The translations under genes were made by a program, and so were the position numbers. From Myxococcales bacterium (GTDB taxonomy: Bacteria; Myxococcota_A; Polyangia; Polyangiales; Polyangiaceae): a stretch of DNA of 48,959 bases. The stretch lies in the NCBI GenBank assembly GCA_009692485.1, contig SHZB01000001.1, positions 1-48,959 on the forward strand, written 5' to 3'. Shown one piece after another: positions 1 to 9,046 of the stretch (position 1 is the first letter of the stretch; every line of letters starts with the position of its first letter). Below the pieces are notes generated by a model that was not told where the DNA came from, ran no database searches, and saw only the letters and a list, made by a program, of their open reading frames with translations.

Positions 1-1047
1 AAGCTCGAGCAGGCGCGTGAGCGATGAGGTCCGAAGCCGAGCCGATAAATCGAGGAAGATGAAGCTTCCGCCGCGCGGAAGGTGGTGCTCGACACCGATG
101 CGGGCGAGCTCGGCCGATGCGGCGTCGCGAGCCCTTCGATACTCGGCGCGGGCCCGATCGAGCCACTCGTCTCCGGTTCGCAGCGCGGCCACCGCGACAC
201 GCTGCATCGCCACGGGCACGTTGTAGATGGTGTGATTGGACATCCGCAATGCCGCCTCGATGACGCGCGTCGGGCCCGCGATCGAGCCAATTCGAGCACC
301 CGCGAGCGCGTGGCTCTTCGAGAGCGAGTGGCAGGTGATCGTGCGCTCGGACATCCCGGGAAGGTTGCCGATCGAAGGGGCCTCGCCCTCGTACACGAAA
401 TCGCAATAGACCTCGTCTGCGAGCACCCAGAGGTCGTACTCGCATGCAAAGTTCGCGAGCGCCTGAAGCTCGCGTGGGCCAAAGACGTAGCCATCCGGGT
501 TGTTCGGCGACGCGATGTAGATGGCCCGCGTTCGCGCGGTGACCAACGGCTCGAAGACCCGACGGAGCTCGAGCCCGGGTTCTCGATCGAGGCGGGACCT
601 GAGCGGCGCTTCGATCGGCGTGAGTCCAGCGGTGCGCAATACGCCCGGAATGAGCGGCCAATAGGGACTGAGGACGAGCACATCGTCGCCGGGATCGAGC
701 GTGGCGCGGGCAGCACAAAATAGCGCGTGCGTGCAGCCCGAGCCGACGAAGACGTTGCCGCGGCCAGCCACGACGGCGATCCCTTTGCGCTGCAGACGCT
801 CGGCGACAGCCTCCCCTAGCTCGGGCATGCCGCCGACGGCTCCATAGCGTCCGAGCTCGGCGGCTTCGACCTCGGCCGCGGCTCGCAGCGCAAGGTCGGG
901 AGGCATCAAGTGCGTGTCACCGATCTGCAGTGGAATCAGCGTGCCACCGCGCGCACGATGCGCCTCGATGCGCCCATGAAGGGTCGCGAACACGCTGGCG
1001 CGAACCTCGGACGCCGAAGCCGACAGGCGTGGCTTGTGGGCGCTCAC
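1..1047 (-). CDS. PLP-dependent aminotransferase class I/II (C-terminus truncated by window edge)
   Basis: Minus-strand reading gives ...RAIYIASPNNPDGYVFGPRELQALANFACEYDLWVLADEVYCDFVYEGE... and CHSLSKSHALAGARIGS (SPNNPxG, DEVY, SxSK motifs); GTG start near 1047; not in the ORF track because it is open at the left end. Confidence 0.88.
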   Translation of the reverse strand, partial: MSAHKPRLSASASEVRASVFATLHGRIEAHRARGGTLIPLQIGDTHLMPPDLALRAAAEVEAAELGRYGAVGGMPELGEAVAERLQRKGIAVVAGRGNVFVGSGCTHALFCAARATLDPGDDVLVLSPYWPLIPGVLRTAGLTPIEAPLRSRLDREPGLELRRVFEPLVTARTRAIYIASPNNPDGYVFGPRELQALANFACEYDLWVLADEVYCDFVYEGEAPSIGNLPGMSERTITCHSLSKSHALAGARIGSIAGPTRVIEAALRMSNHTIYNVPVAMQRVAVAALRTGDEWLDRARAEYRRARDAASAELARIGVEHHLPRGGSFIFLDLSARLRTSSLTRLLEL

Positions 1048-1053
1048 CCCTCG

Positions 1054-2115
1054 TCAGAGCCCGAGCCACGGGACCGGATCGAGCAGGTTGTGCCCGAAGC
1101 GAAGCTCGAAATGCAGCGTCGCGGGCTGGTCGGCGCGGCGCTCGATGCGACCGATGCGCCCTCGCTCGGGCAGCACGTCGCCGACCTTTGCGTCGAGCCT
1201 TTGAAGCGCACCGTAAACGGAGAAATAGCGGTCGCCATGATCGACGACGGCCGTGAGCGCGCCATCGTTCTCTCCGGCGAACACGACCGTGCCACCGTGC
1301 ACCGCGCGCACGATCGTGTCGCGGGCAGCGCGAAGGGAAATGCTGCGAGCCTCACGGGTGACGCCGGGCGTGACTTCGGCGCGGCCAGCGAGCGGAAACG
1401 AGAGCCGTCCGCGCATCGAGGTGAAGCTCGCCAGCGGGTCGCCGGTCAGGGGCCCCGTGTCCGCGCCATAGACGGCGAGATGCCCGACAGCGCGATCGCC
1501 AAACGCTCGGGTAAACGCGTCGCGCCGTTCGTCGGCCTCTTGCATCGCCGCACGCGCCCGCCTCATCGCCTCGCGCTGAATGAGCAGCGGGGCCTTTTCA
1601 ACGCGCACCCGACGCAGCTCTTTCGTGAGCGTGGCTTGTCGCTCACGGATCTCGCGCGCCTCGGTGATGTCAGAGATGAGAGCCGTCCGTGTTCGCTCGA
1701 CCGTGTTTGCGTGGTCGACGAGCGCGTCGAAGCCGCCGCCGACCGGAAGCATGCCCGCGCGCACCAGCCTGAAATACTGCCGGCCGCGAGCCGTCATTCG
1801 CTTCTTCAACAGGATCAGCTTGTCCGCCATCGGAGCAAGCTCCGCGTCGAGGACGCGCTCGTGCTCGTCGGCCCGCGCCAACAAGCGATCGAAATCTGCG
1901 CTCGAGTCGAGCACGAAGCGCGGGTCGGCATCACGGGTCTCACTGGCGTGCCGCGAACGCGCCGCGTTTGATGGAAGTGGCACGTAGGCGCCCGCCGTGC
2001 CCGCGACGAGTAACGCTAAAAAGAGCGGCAACGCCTGGCGCTTCTTCACCGGCAGCCGACGGGACTCGGCCGAAAGTAGCCGTCGCGCACGTGGCTCTGA
2101 GGACTCGGCGGCCAT
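1054..2115 (-). CDS. EnvC-like coiled-coil protein with degenerate LytM/M23 domain
   Basis: N-terminal TM, coiled-coil region, C-terminal VRAVHGGTVVFAGENDGALTAVVDHGDRYFSVYGALQRLDAKVGDVL...LHFELRFGHNLLDPVPWL; directly downstream of ftsEX. Confidence 0.8.
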   Translation of the reverse strand: MAAESSEPRARRLLSAESRRLPVKKRQALPLFLALLVAGTAGAYVPLPSNAARSRHASETRDADPRFVLDSSADFDRLLARADEHERVLDAELAPMADKLILLKKRMTARGRQYFRLVRAGMLPVGGGFDALVDHANTVERTRTALISDITEAREIRERQATLTKELRRVRVEKAPLLIQREAMRRARAAMQEADERRDAFTRAFGDRAVGHLAVYGADTGPLTGDPLASFTSMRGRLSFPLAGRAEVTPGVTREARSISLRAARDTIVRAVHGGTVVFAGENDGALTAVVDHGDRYFSVYGALQRLDAKVGDVLPERGRIGRIERRADQPATLHFELRFGHNLLDPVPWLGL

Positions 2116-2116
2116 C

Positions 2117-3061
2117 TCAGAGCTGCACCGCTTTGCGGAGGCTGAGCCAAGACGCCGAGGCTCCGAGGATTCCGCCGACGGCGATCATGAGGGCCATCGC
2201 GCTGAGCGGCAAGAAGACCGGGCTCACCCCGACCAGGGTCGCGAGCTGATCGTCGAAGCGACCGCGCACGACGCTGTAGAGCAGGCCGCTGAGGACGATC
2301 CCGCCGACCGCGCCGGCTATACCCTGGACCGCGCCCTCGACGATGAAGGGGCGGCTCACGAAGCGTGCCGTCGCACCGACGAGCTTGAGCACTTCGATCT
2401 CGACCTTCCGCTTCTCGAGCAAGAGGCGCATGGTCGAGCCGACGACGCTCGCGACGGCCGCGAACACGACCAGGGCGAGCATCACGCTGGCGGTCACTCC
2501 GCCGGTCAGCAAGGCCGAGAGCTTTTCGGTCCACCTTTGGTAGGTCTCGACGGTGTCGACGCTGCGCAGCGCGCGGAGCTTGAGCGCGATAGCTCCGGTC
2601 TCGCGGTCATCGACGGCGTTCGCGAACGCGAGCTCGACCGTGCTCGGAAAGGCGTTGGCGGGGAGGGCCGCGAGCTGCTCGTCACCGCTGCCATTCACGA
2701 TCTCGTGGCGCGCGTCCTCGCTCGATACGTAGCGGACGCGCGTGATGCCGGCAGTCGATTCGAGCGCCTTTACGAGGGCGCTGACGTCCTCCGGAGAGAC
2801 GTCGTCCTTGAGGTACACCGTCGCGCGGCCAGCCCGCGACCAGCGATCGCGAACCGCGGCTAAATTGGTGACGACCAGCAGCGCGGAGGCGAGGCACACG
2901 AACGCGACCGCGAGGGAAAACACGCTGAGCACCTGGAGCCTCCAGTTGCTGCGCCCTGCGCGCCATGTGCCGAGGAAGCGGTAGCTCGGATCGTCGCCCA
3001 ACATCGGTTCTCCGCGACTAGACGGCGACGCGAAGGCCGCTGTCTTGTTCATGCCAATCAA
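2117..3061 (-). CDS. ftsX: cell division permease FtsX (start may be internal, MLGDDPSYRF)
   Basis: FtsX-like topology and sequence (VYLKDDVSPEDVSALVKALE..., EVLKLVGATARFVSRPFIVEGAVQGIAGA); adjacent to ftsE. Confidence 0.9.
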   Translation of the reverse strand: MIGMNKTAAFASPSSRGEPMLGDDPSYRFLGTWRAGRSNWRLQVLSVFSLAVAFVCLASALLVVTNLAAVRDRWSRAGRATVYLKDDVSPEDVSALVKALESTAGITRVRYVSSEDARHEIVNGSGDEQLAALPANAFPSTVELAFANAVDDRETGAIALKLRALRSVDTVETYQRWTEKLSALLTGGVTASVMLALVVFAAVASVVGSTMRLLLEKRKVEIEVLKLVGATARFVSRPFIVEGAVQGIAGAVGGIVLSGLLYSVVRGRFDDQLATLVGVSPVFLPLSAMALMIAVGGILGASASWLSLRKAVQL

Positions 3062-3806
3062 ACGAAGGCAGCCCGTGCGTTACGTCGGTGGCCTTGCCGT
3101 CATCGAGGACGACGACGCGCCGATCGCGAATGTCGAGCAGCGATCGATCGTGGGTAGCGAACAACACCGTCGTCCCGAGGGAGTGGAGATCCTCGAAGAG
3201 CCCGAGAATGTCGATCGCGAGCTGTGGATCCAGGTTGCCGGTCGGCTCGTCTGCGAGCAAGAGCGCGGGCTCCCCGACGATCGCGCGGGCGACGCTCACA
3301 CGCTGCTGCTCGCCACCCGACAAAAACTTGGCTTTCGTGCCGCCTCGGCCGCTGAGCCCAACCTTCTCGAGCGTCTCGCCGACCCGGGTACGAATCACGC
3401 GCGAAGGCAGACCGACGACCTCGAGCGCGATCGCCACGTTCTCGAACGCCGACCATTCCGGTACGAGCTTGAAGTCCTGGAAGACGACACCGATGTTCCG
3501 CCGTAGCGCCGGCACCGAGTCGTCCCGCAAGCGCACGATGTCGCGCCCCATGAATCGGATCACGCCATCGTCGGGCAGCTCCGCGCGAAAGAGGAGCCGC
3601 AAGAAGGTGCTCTTGCCGGAGCCCGAGGGGCCCGTGACGAAAATGAACTCGCCGCGTTCGATGCTGAGCGAGAGCGAGCGCAAGACCGGCTGGTCTGCCT
3701 GGTAAGACTTGGACACGTCTTCGCAAACGATGATCGGCTTTTCGGCCGCGGCGGATTCGAAGCGGCGCCCGAGGCCCGACCGTTGCCTGATTGGGGCCGT
3801 CAACAT
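3018..3806 (-). CDS. ftsE: cell division ATP-binding protein FtsE
   Basis: Walker A GPSGSGKST, signature LSGGEQQR, Walker B LLLADEPTGNLD, ATHD; overlaps ftsX by ~44 bp; ORF track start (4016) is probably too far upstream. Confidence 0.92.
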   Translation of the reverse strand: MLTAPIRQRSGLGRRFESAAAEKPIIVCEDVSKSYQADQPVLRSLSLSIERGEFIFVTGPSGSGKSTFLRLLFRAELPDDGVIRFMGRDIVRLRDDSVPALRRNIGVVFQDFKLVPEWSAFENVAIALEVVGLPSRVIRTRVGETLEKVGLSGRGGTKAKFLSGGEQQRVSVARAIVGEPALLLADEPTGNLDPQLAIDILGLFEDLHSLGTTVLFATHDRSLLDIRDRRVVVLDDGKATDVTHGLPSFDWHEQDSGLRVAV

Positions 3807-3900
3807 TGGGCAAGCAAGTACCAGGCGCTTTGGCATTGGGAAACTTTTCGGGTGTCGTTTCGAAGCTTGCGGCGCGATTGTTTTGGTAGGCTCGCGCGCG

Positions 3901-4971
3901 ATGGCGGACTCCAAAGAACTGGCGAAAAGTGCGCGCATGACCCTGTCGCAGGGCCTGAGCGCTTTACAAAGCGATGAGCATGGCCCGGCGAGCCTCGGCG
4001 AGGTGATCGAGCACATCGCCGCGACGATGGGGATCCTTCACCGTATCGAGAAGGCCGGCACCGGAGCACCGGACCAGGTGGAAACGGCGCTCGCCAACGT
4101 TCGCACGGTCCTCGACAAGCTTCAGTCGCTCACGGACGCGCACACGTCCGTGGAGCCCGCGATGGAAGCGGTGGCCGGCTCGCTGAGCAAGATCTTTCTG
4201 CTCGCAAAGGCGCTCAAGGCCGAGGCGTCCGTGCCTTCCGCGGCAGCATCGAAACTAGCGACGCCGGCCGCGGGCGCATCGAGTTCAGAAGAGGCCGCGA
4301 CGATGGCGTTCCGTGCGATTCCGCGCTCGGCCGTCCAGCCGCCAACCGCTCAGACTGCGGCTCAGCCATCCGCTCAGCCATCCGCTCAGCCTGCGGCTCA
4401 GCCATCCGCTCAGCCTGCGGCTGCGGCCCCGCGCGCAAAGGATACGGCCTCGCCGCGAAGCACGCGCTCCGGAAAGTCAAACACGGGGCGGATGGCAGCT
4501 ACGCCACAACCCGCTGCTGCCGCGCATGCCGCTGCTCCACAACCCGCTGCTGCCGTGCAGCCTGCTGCGCCACAACCCGCTGCTGCTGCGCAGCCTGCTG
4601 CGAAGGGCGCTGCGAATGTGGGATCGACCGGCGAGAAGAAGGGCACGCGAACCTTCGATGTCGAGCTGGGCGCACACTCCGGCTCGAATTTCTACAAGGG
4701 TCTGAGCGGCAACGACGTCATCGATCACGGCGGGCTCTTCGTCGCCACGTACACGATCCCCACCGTCGGAACCGCCGTAACACTTCACATCATGATGCCT
4801 GGCGATCTCGAGTTCGACGCGGATGGCGTGGTGCAGTGGACGCGCGACACCCGCGGTGGAGAGTCAGAGCCCGGGTTCGGGGCGCGCATCACCCGCATCG
4901 CGTCCGAGGGAAAACAGCTCGTCTACCGTTACGTTCGCAATCGCGAGCCGATCTTCTACGACGACATGTGA
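3901..4971 (+). CDS. PilZ-domain protein (TIGR02266-like) with Ala/Pro/Gln repeat linker
   Basis: C-terminus VELGAHSGSNFYKGLSGNDVIDHGGLFVATY...PGDLEFDADGVVQWTRD; ATG at 3901 preferred over 3709. Confidence 0.8.
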   Translation: MADSKELAKSARMTLSQGLSALQSDEHGPASLGEVIEHIAATMGILHRIEKAGTGAPDQVETALANVRTVLDKLQSLTDAHTSVEPAMEAVAGSLSKIFLLAKALKAEASVPSAAASKLATPAAGASSSEEAATMAFRAIPRSAVQPPTAQTAAQPSAQPSAQPAAQPSAQPAAAAPRAKDTASPRSTRSGKSNTGRMAATPQPAAAAHAAAPQPAAAVQPAAPQPAAAAQPAAKGAANVGSTGEKKGTRTFDVELGAHSGSNFYKGLSGNDVIDHGGLFVATYTIPTVGTAVTLHIMMPGDLEFDADGVVQWTRDTRGGESEPGFGARITRIASEGKQLVYRYVRNREPIFYDDM

Positions 4972-7900
4972 GCCCTCTTCGCGGCCACCTGCGCCTCGCT
5001 GCCCTTGGACTCATCCTATTCGCGGCGCTCCTGTTCGCACCTCGGGCGCTGGCGGGCGGCGATCCAACGCTCTCTTGGTGGACGCTCGAAACAGCGCATT
5101 TCCGGGTCCATTACGACAAGAAGCTCGAGCCTATCGCCGAGCGGGTCGCGCGCCTGTGTGAGTCGATCCACGAGACGCTGGTCGAGCCGCTTGGCCACGC
5201 GCCGCGTGCACGGACCGAGGTCGCGCTCAGCGACGTGACCGACAGCGCGAACGGCTCAGCCACGCCCGTGCCGTTCAACGCGGTGCGCCTTTTCGTGACG
5301 GCGCCGTCGGATCTCTCGCCGCTCCACGACTACGACGATTGGTACCTGGGCTTGATGACCCACGAGTACGCCCACATCCTGCACACCGACAACATCTCTG
5401 GCGTGCCCGCGCTGCTCAACACCATTATCGGCAAGACCGTCGCGCCAAATCAGGCGCAGCCACGGTGGTTTCTCGAGGGTCTCGCCGTCGTTGTCGAGAG
5501 CGACTTCACGAGCGCCGGGCGCATTCGGTCCACGCTCTTCGATGCCTACCTGCGCGCGGACGTCCTCGCCGACAACGTCGCCCGACTCGATCAGTTTTCG
5601 AACAACGCGCAGCGCTGGCCGCAAGGCAGTCTCTGGTACCTGTACGGCGCACGCTTCCTTCATTTCATCAGCGAGCTCTACGGGCGCGATGCGCTCCGAG
5701 CCGTCCTCGCGGATTACGGCTCGACGGTGATTCCGTGGGGGATCAACCGCGCGATTCGGCGCCAGACCGGCCACACCTACGAAGAACTCTACCGCGGGTT
5801 CGTGAGCGAGCTGAAGAGCAGTTACGCACGGCAACTGGCCAGCGTACATCGCCGCGGCTTACGCGAAGGGACACGCCTCACCGCGCGTGGCCGCCTCGCC
5901 TTCTACCCATCGTTCGTGCCGCAAATTGCGGGAAAGTACGTGGCTGGTGGCGCAGCGCTCATCTACCATCGCGACGATTTCGATTCGCGCGCCGGGCTCT
6001 ATCAGCTCGATCTCGACGCGAGCGGTACGGTGACAAACGAGCGGCTGGTCGCCCGCACGGTCGGAGACGCTCCGGTGGCGCACGACCCGCAGGGCAATCT
6101 CTGGTTCTCGAGCACGGTTCCGTTTCGGCAAATCTATCGCCGAACGGACCTGTTTCAGCTCACGCGCGGTCACGATGCGCCCGAGGGAGACGAGCCCAGC
6201 CGCCGCCGACTCTCGATTGGCATGCGCGCGACGGCGCCAAGCATCAGCCCGGACGGGAGACTCGTCGTGTTCACCGTCAATCATCAAGGCACGACGACGC
6301 TCTCGGTGGCACCCATTCTCGAGACGGGCAGCCGCGAGACTGGCAGTTCCGAAACCGGCAGTCCCGAGACTGGCAGTCCCGCAATTGGCATTCTCAAGAC
6401 TGGCAGTCCCGCAATTGGCATTCTCAAGACTGGCAGTCTCAGCAGTGCCATTCTCGGCGACGTCCGTCCGCTCGTGCGCCCTGCCCATGCCTTCGACCAG
6501 GCGTACACGCCGCGGTTTTCGCCGGACGGGCGTTTCGTTGCGTACAGTGCCTGGAAACAGGGCGGATTTCGCGATGTGCAGCTCGTCGACGTGAGCACGG
6601 GGCGGGTCCGCGAGCTCACCCATGACCGTGCGCTCGACCTCGAGCCCTGCTGGTCGCCCGACGGCGCGCGAATCTACTTTGCATCGGATCGAACCGGGAT
6701 CTTCAACATCTACGAGCTCGAGCTCGAGACCGGAAGACTCGCCCAAGTCACGAACGTGCGGACCGCCGCCGTGATGCCCGCGATCAGCCCCGACGGAAGG
6801 CGACTCGTCTACGTCGGGTATACCTCCCGAGGCTATGACCTCTTCACGATGCCGCTCGAGCGAGACCGCTTCCTCGCGGCCCTGCCGGCGCTCGTCGATC
6901 GTCCGCGTCGCGCCGCTCCGATACCGCCCACCGCGTTCAAGAAACACCGCTACGACCCGCTCGGTACGCTGACGCCGCGCGCCTACACCTTCAGCTCAGC
7001 TCCCGGAAGCTTCGGCTCGAACGCCTACACGTTTCGCGCGTCAGGCGCCGACATGGCCGGCCTTCACGCCTTCGCCTTCGCCATCGTGGCCGACCCAGCC
7101 GCGCCCCTTCCGCAAGCCTCGCTCGATTACGACTACGGGCGACTTCCCGTCGATCTCGGCGTCAGCATTGCCAATCGCGTCGTGCCGCGCACGGACTACC
7201 GAATAGCGGACCAGAACCCCGAATATATCGAGAAGAGCTTCAGCGTTCGCACGACGGCCGGCTACCGCATTCCGAGCGAGTTTGCCTCGCAGTCCTTGAG
7301 TCTCAGCTACTCAGCGAGCGTGCTTGACCGGGCATTGCCAGTCGCCAGCGTGACGCCCGACCCGTATGCCGCGCTGACGCTGCAGCCGCTGGGGGGATTC
7401 CTCGGCACCGTTCGGCTCGGCTATTCGCTGTCTCGCACCGAGAGCGGGCATTCGGCGGCCGGATCGCGGCGGGGCTACGCTCTCTCGTTGTCGGTCGACG
7501 CCGCAGATCGCTTCACCGGCTCGAGCGAGTCGTTTTATTCGGCGAGCTACAACGCGGTTGGCTATTTGCCAATGCCGTGGCGCGGCAATCACGTCTTGGC
7601 GTTGCGTAGCGCCGGCGGCATGTCGACGGGCAGCTACGCGCGGCGTGGAACCTTCTACGTCGGTGGTTACGACCTCGAGCGGAACGACCTTCTCGACACG
7701 CTGCTTTCAGGCGGCGGAGGCAGCGGCGGATTCGTCTTGCGCGGGTATCCGCCGAGCGCCTTCAAGGGCTCCACGTTTCTGTTGGAGACAGCCGAATACC
7801 GCCTTCCCATCGCGACCCCCGACCGTGGCCCATCGACCTTGCCCGCTTACCTGAGGCGCATCGATGCGAGCCTGTTCATCGACTACGGCGGGGCCTTCGA

Positions 7901-8111
7901 CGAATTCGATTTTCGCGCCGTGCACGCGGCCTCGAATGGCGCCTTGATCGACAGCCCCGCGTTGCATACCGGCGCCGGCGCGGAGCTGTGGTTCGGCGCG
8001 ACGCTTGGCTACGTCTTCGATTTCACCATGCGGCTCGGCTACGCCTTCGGTTTCAGCAGCGGACGCGTCGACGGTGGACAGCCCTACTTCCTCGCCGCGA
8101 GCGCATTCTGA
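4968..8111 (+). CDS. secreted/outer-membrane protein: gluzincin-like HEYAH motif, TolB/PD40 propeller, C-terminal beta-barrel-like region
   Basis: GTG start overlaps upstream stop; signal peptide; MTHEYAHILHTD; PD40 repeats (ISPDGRLVVF, FSPDGRFVAYSAW, WSPDGARIYFASD, ISPDGRRLVYVGY); aromatic-rich C-terminus. Confidence 0.82.
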   Translation: MSPLRGHLRLAALGLILFAALLFAPRALAGGDPTLSWWTLETAHFRVHYDKKLEPIAERVARLCESIHETLVEPLGHAPRARTEVALSDVTDSANGSATPVPFNAVRLFVTAPSDLSPLHDYDDWYLGLMTHEYAHILHTDNISGVPALLNTIIGKTVAPNQAQPRWFLEGLAVVVESDFTSAGRIRSTLFDAYLRADVLADNVARLDQFSNNAQRWPQGSLWYLYGARFLHFISELYGRDALRAVLADYGSTVIPWGINRAIRRQTGHTYEELYRGFVSELKSSYARQLASVHRRGLREGTRLTARGRLAFYPSFVPQIAGKYVAGGAALIYHRDDFDSRAGLYQLDLDASGTVTNERLVARTVGDAPVAHDPQGNLWFSSTVPFRQIYRRTDLFQLTRGHDAPEGDEPSRRRLSIGMRATAPSISPDGRLVVFTVNHQGTTTLSVAPILETGSRETGSSETGSPETGSPAIGILKTGSPAIGILKTGSLSSAILGDVRPLVRPAHAFDQAYTPRFSPDGRFVAYSAWKQGGFRDVQLVDVSTGRVRELTHDRALDLEPCWSPDGARIYFASDRTGIFNIYELELETGRLAQVTNVRTAAVMPAISPDGRRLVYVGYTSRGYDLFTMPLERDRFLAALPALVDRPRRAAPIPPTAFKKHRYDPLGTLTPRAYTFSSAPGSFGSNAYTFRASGADMAGLHAFAFAIVADPAAPLPQASLDYDYGRLPVDLGVSIANRVVPRTDYRIADQNPEYIEKSFSVRTTAGYRIPSEFASQSLSLSYSASVLDRALPVASVTPDPYAALTLQPLGGFLGTVRLGYSLSRTESGHSAAGSRRGYALSLSVDAADRFTGSSESFYSASYNAVGYLPMPWRGNHVLALRSAGGMSTGSYARRGTFYVGGYDLERNDLLDTLLSGGGGSGGFVLRGYPPSAFKGSTFLLETAEYRLPIATPDRGPSTLPAYLRRIDASLFIDYGGAFDEFDFRAVHAASNGALIDSPALHTGAGAELWFGATLGYVFDFTMRLGYAFGFSSGRVDGGQPYFLAASAF

Positions 8112-8178
8112 CGGGCACCATGAGCGCCTTGTTCCAAAAAACTTGGCCCGCGCTCGCCTTCCGCCATACCGCGGCCGC

Positions 8179-8673
8179 ATGCGTTGGTGGACCTTTGCGT
8201 GTTTGTTTTCAGCGGCGTGCATTGCGCCTCCGAGCTCCGCCGAGCGACTTGCTCATTCGGCCTACGAGCTGAACATGGCCACGCGCTTCGGGCGCATGGA
8301 CATCGCCGTCGCGAACGTCGCCGCTGACGCGCAGGCGGAGTTTTCGCGCCGGCACCGCGGCTGGGGACGCGACATGCGCATCGTCGATGTCGAGCTGCTC
8401 GGAATGCAGCTCGCGCGCCAGGACGAAGCCGAAGTCGAGCTGAGCGTGAGCTGGCATCGCCCCGACGAGACGACCCTCCGCACGACCACGGTGGCGCAGC
8501 GCTGGCGCAACCAGAAAGGCGACTGGAAGCTCATGACAGAAACGCCAACGAGCGGCTCGTCCGAACTCTTCCCACCGCCCAAAGCAGACGCGCCGCCCAA
8601 AGCTGACGCGCCTTCCAACGCAGACGCGCCGCCCCAAGCAGACGCGCCGCTCAAAGCAGACGCGCCTTCCTAA
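8179..8673 (+). CDS. hypothetical secreted protein with C-terminal KADAPx repeats
   Basis: N-terminal signal (MRWWTFACLFSAACIAPPSSA); six-residue tail repeats. Confidence 0.7.
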   Translation: MRWWTFACLFSAACIAPPSSAERLAHSAYELNMATRFGRMDIAVANVAADAQAEFSRRHRGWGRDMRIVDVELLGMQLARQDEAEVELSVSWHRPDETTLRTTTVAQRWRNQKGDWKLMTETPTSGSSELFPPPKADAPPKADAPSNADAPPQADAPLKADAPS

Positions 8674-8738
8674 GCAGACTCGCCGCCGCTAGCGGACGCA
8701 CCGACGCCAGCAGCTCAGCCCTGATGACACCGCTTCGA

Positions 8739-9002
8739 TCAGGTGTTCGATGAGCCGCCCATCACGTCGTCGAGCGCGAGCTCGCGGGTGTGGACCTCGA
8801 GGCGATAGCGGGAGTTCATCGTCTCGATGTAGAAGATCTCGCCTGGCGCAAGCTTGAGCACGCGGCGCACCGGAGTTGTCACGTACTCGTGCATGCCGTC
8901 ACTGAACTCGATGACGATGACCGAGCCCTTGCGTGGCGCTCGCACGAGCCGCCCGGAGATCGTCCGTCCGCCGCGTCCGAGCTTTCGCAACACGACCTGC
9001 AC
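8739..9002 (-). CDS. small conserved-looking hypothetical protein (87 aa)
   Basis: Good coding composition, no recognised family. Confidence 0.55.
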   Translation of the reverse strand: MQVVLRKLGRGGRTISGRLVRAPRKGSVIVIEFSDGMHEYVTTPVRRVLKLAPGEIFYIETMNSRYRLEVHTRELALDDVMGGSSNT

Positions 9003-9046
9003 GTCCCAAAGCTAGCACGCGACCCGGGCCAGGCACACCTTCCGTC

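Noticed and set aside
4410-4646. Minus-strand ORF encoding a Cys/Ala-rich 'CAAAAGCGAAGC' repeat protein
   Set aside because: Antisense of the Ala/Pro/Gln repeat linker in the PilZ gene; low-complexity artefact.
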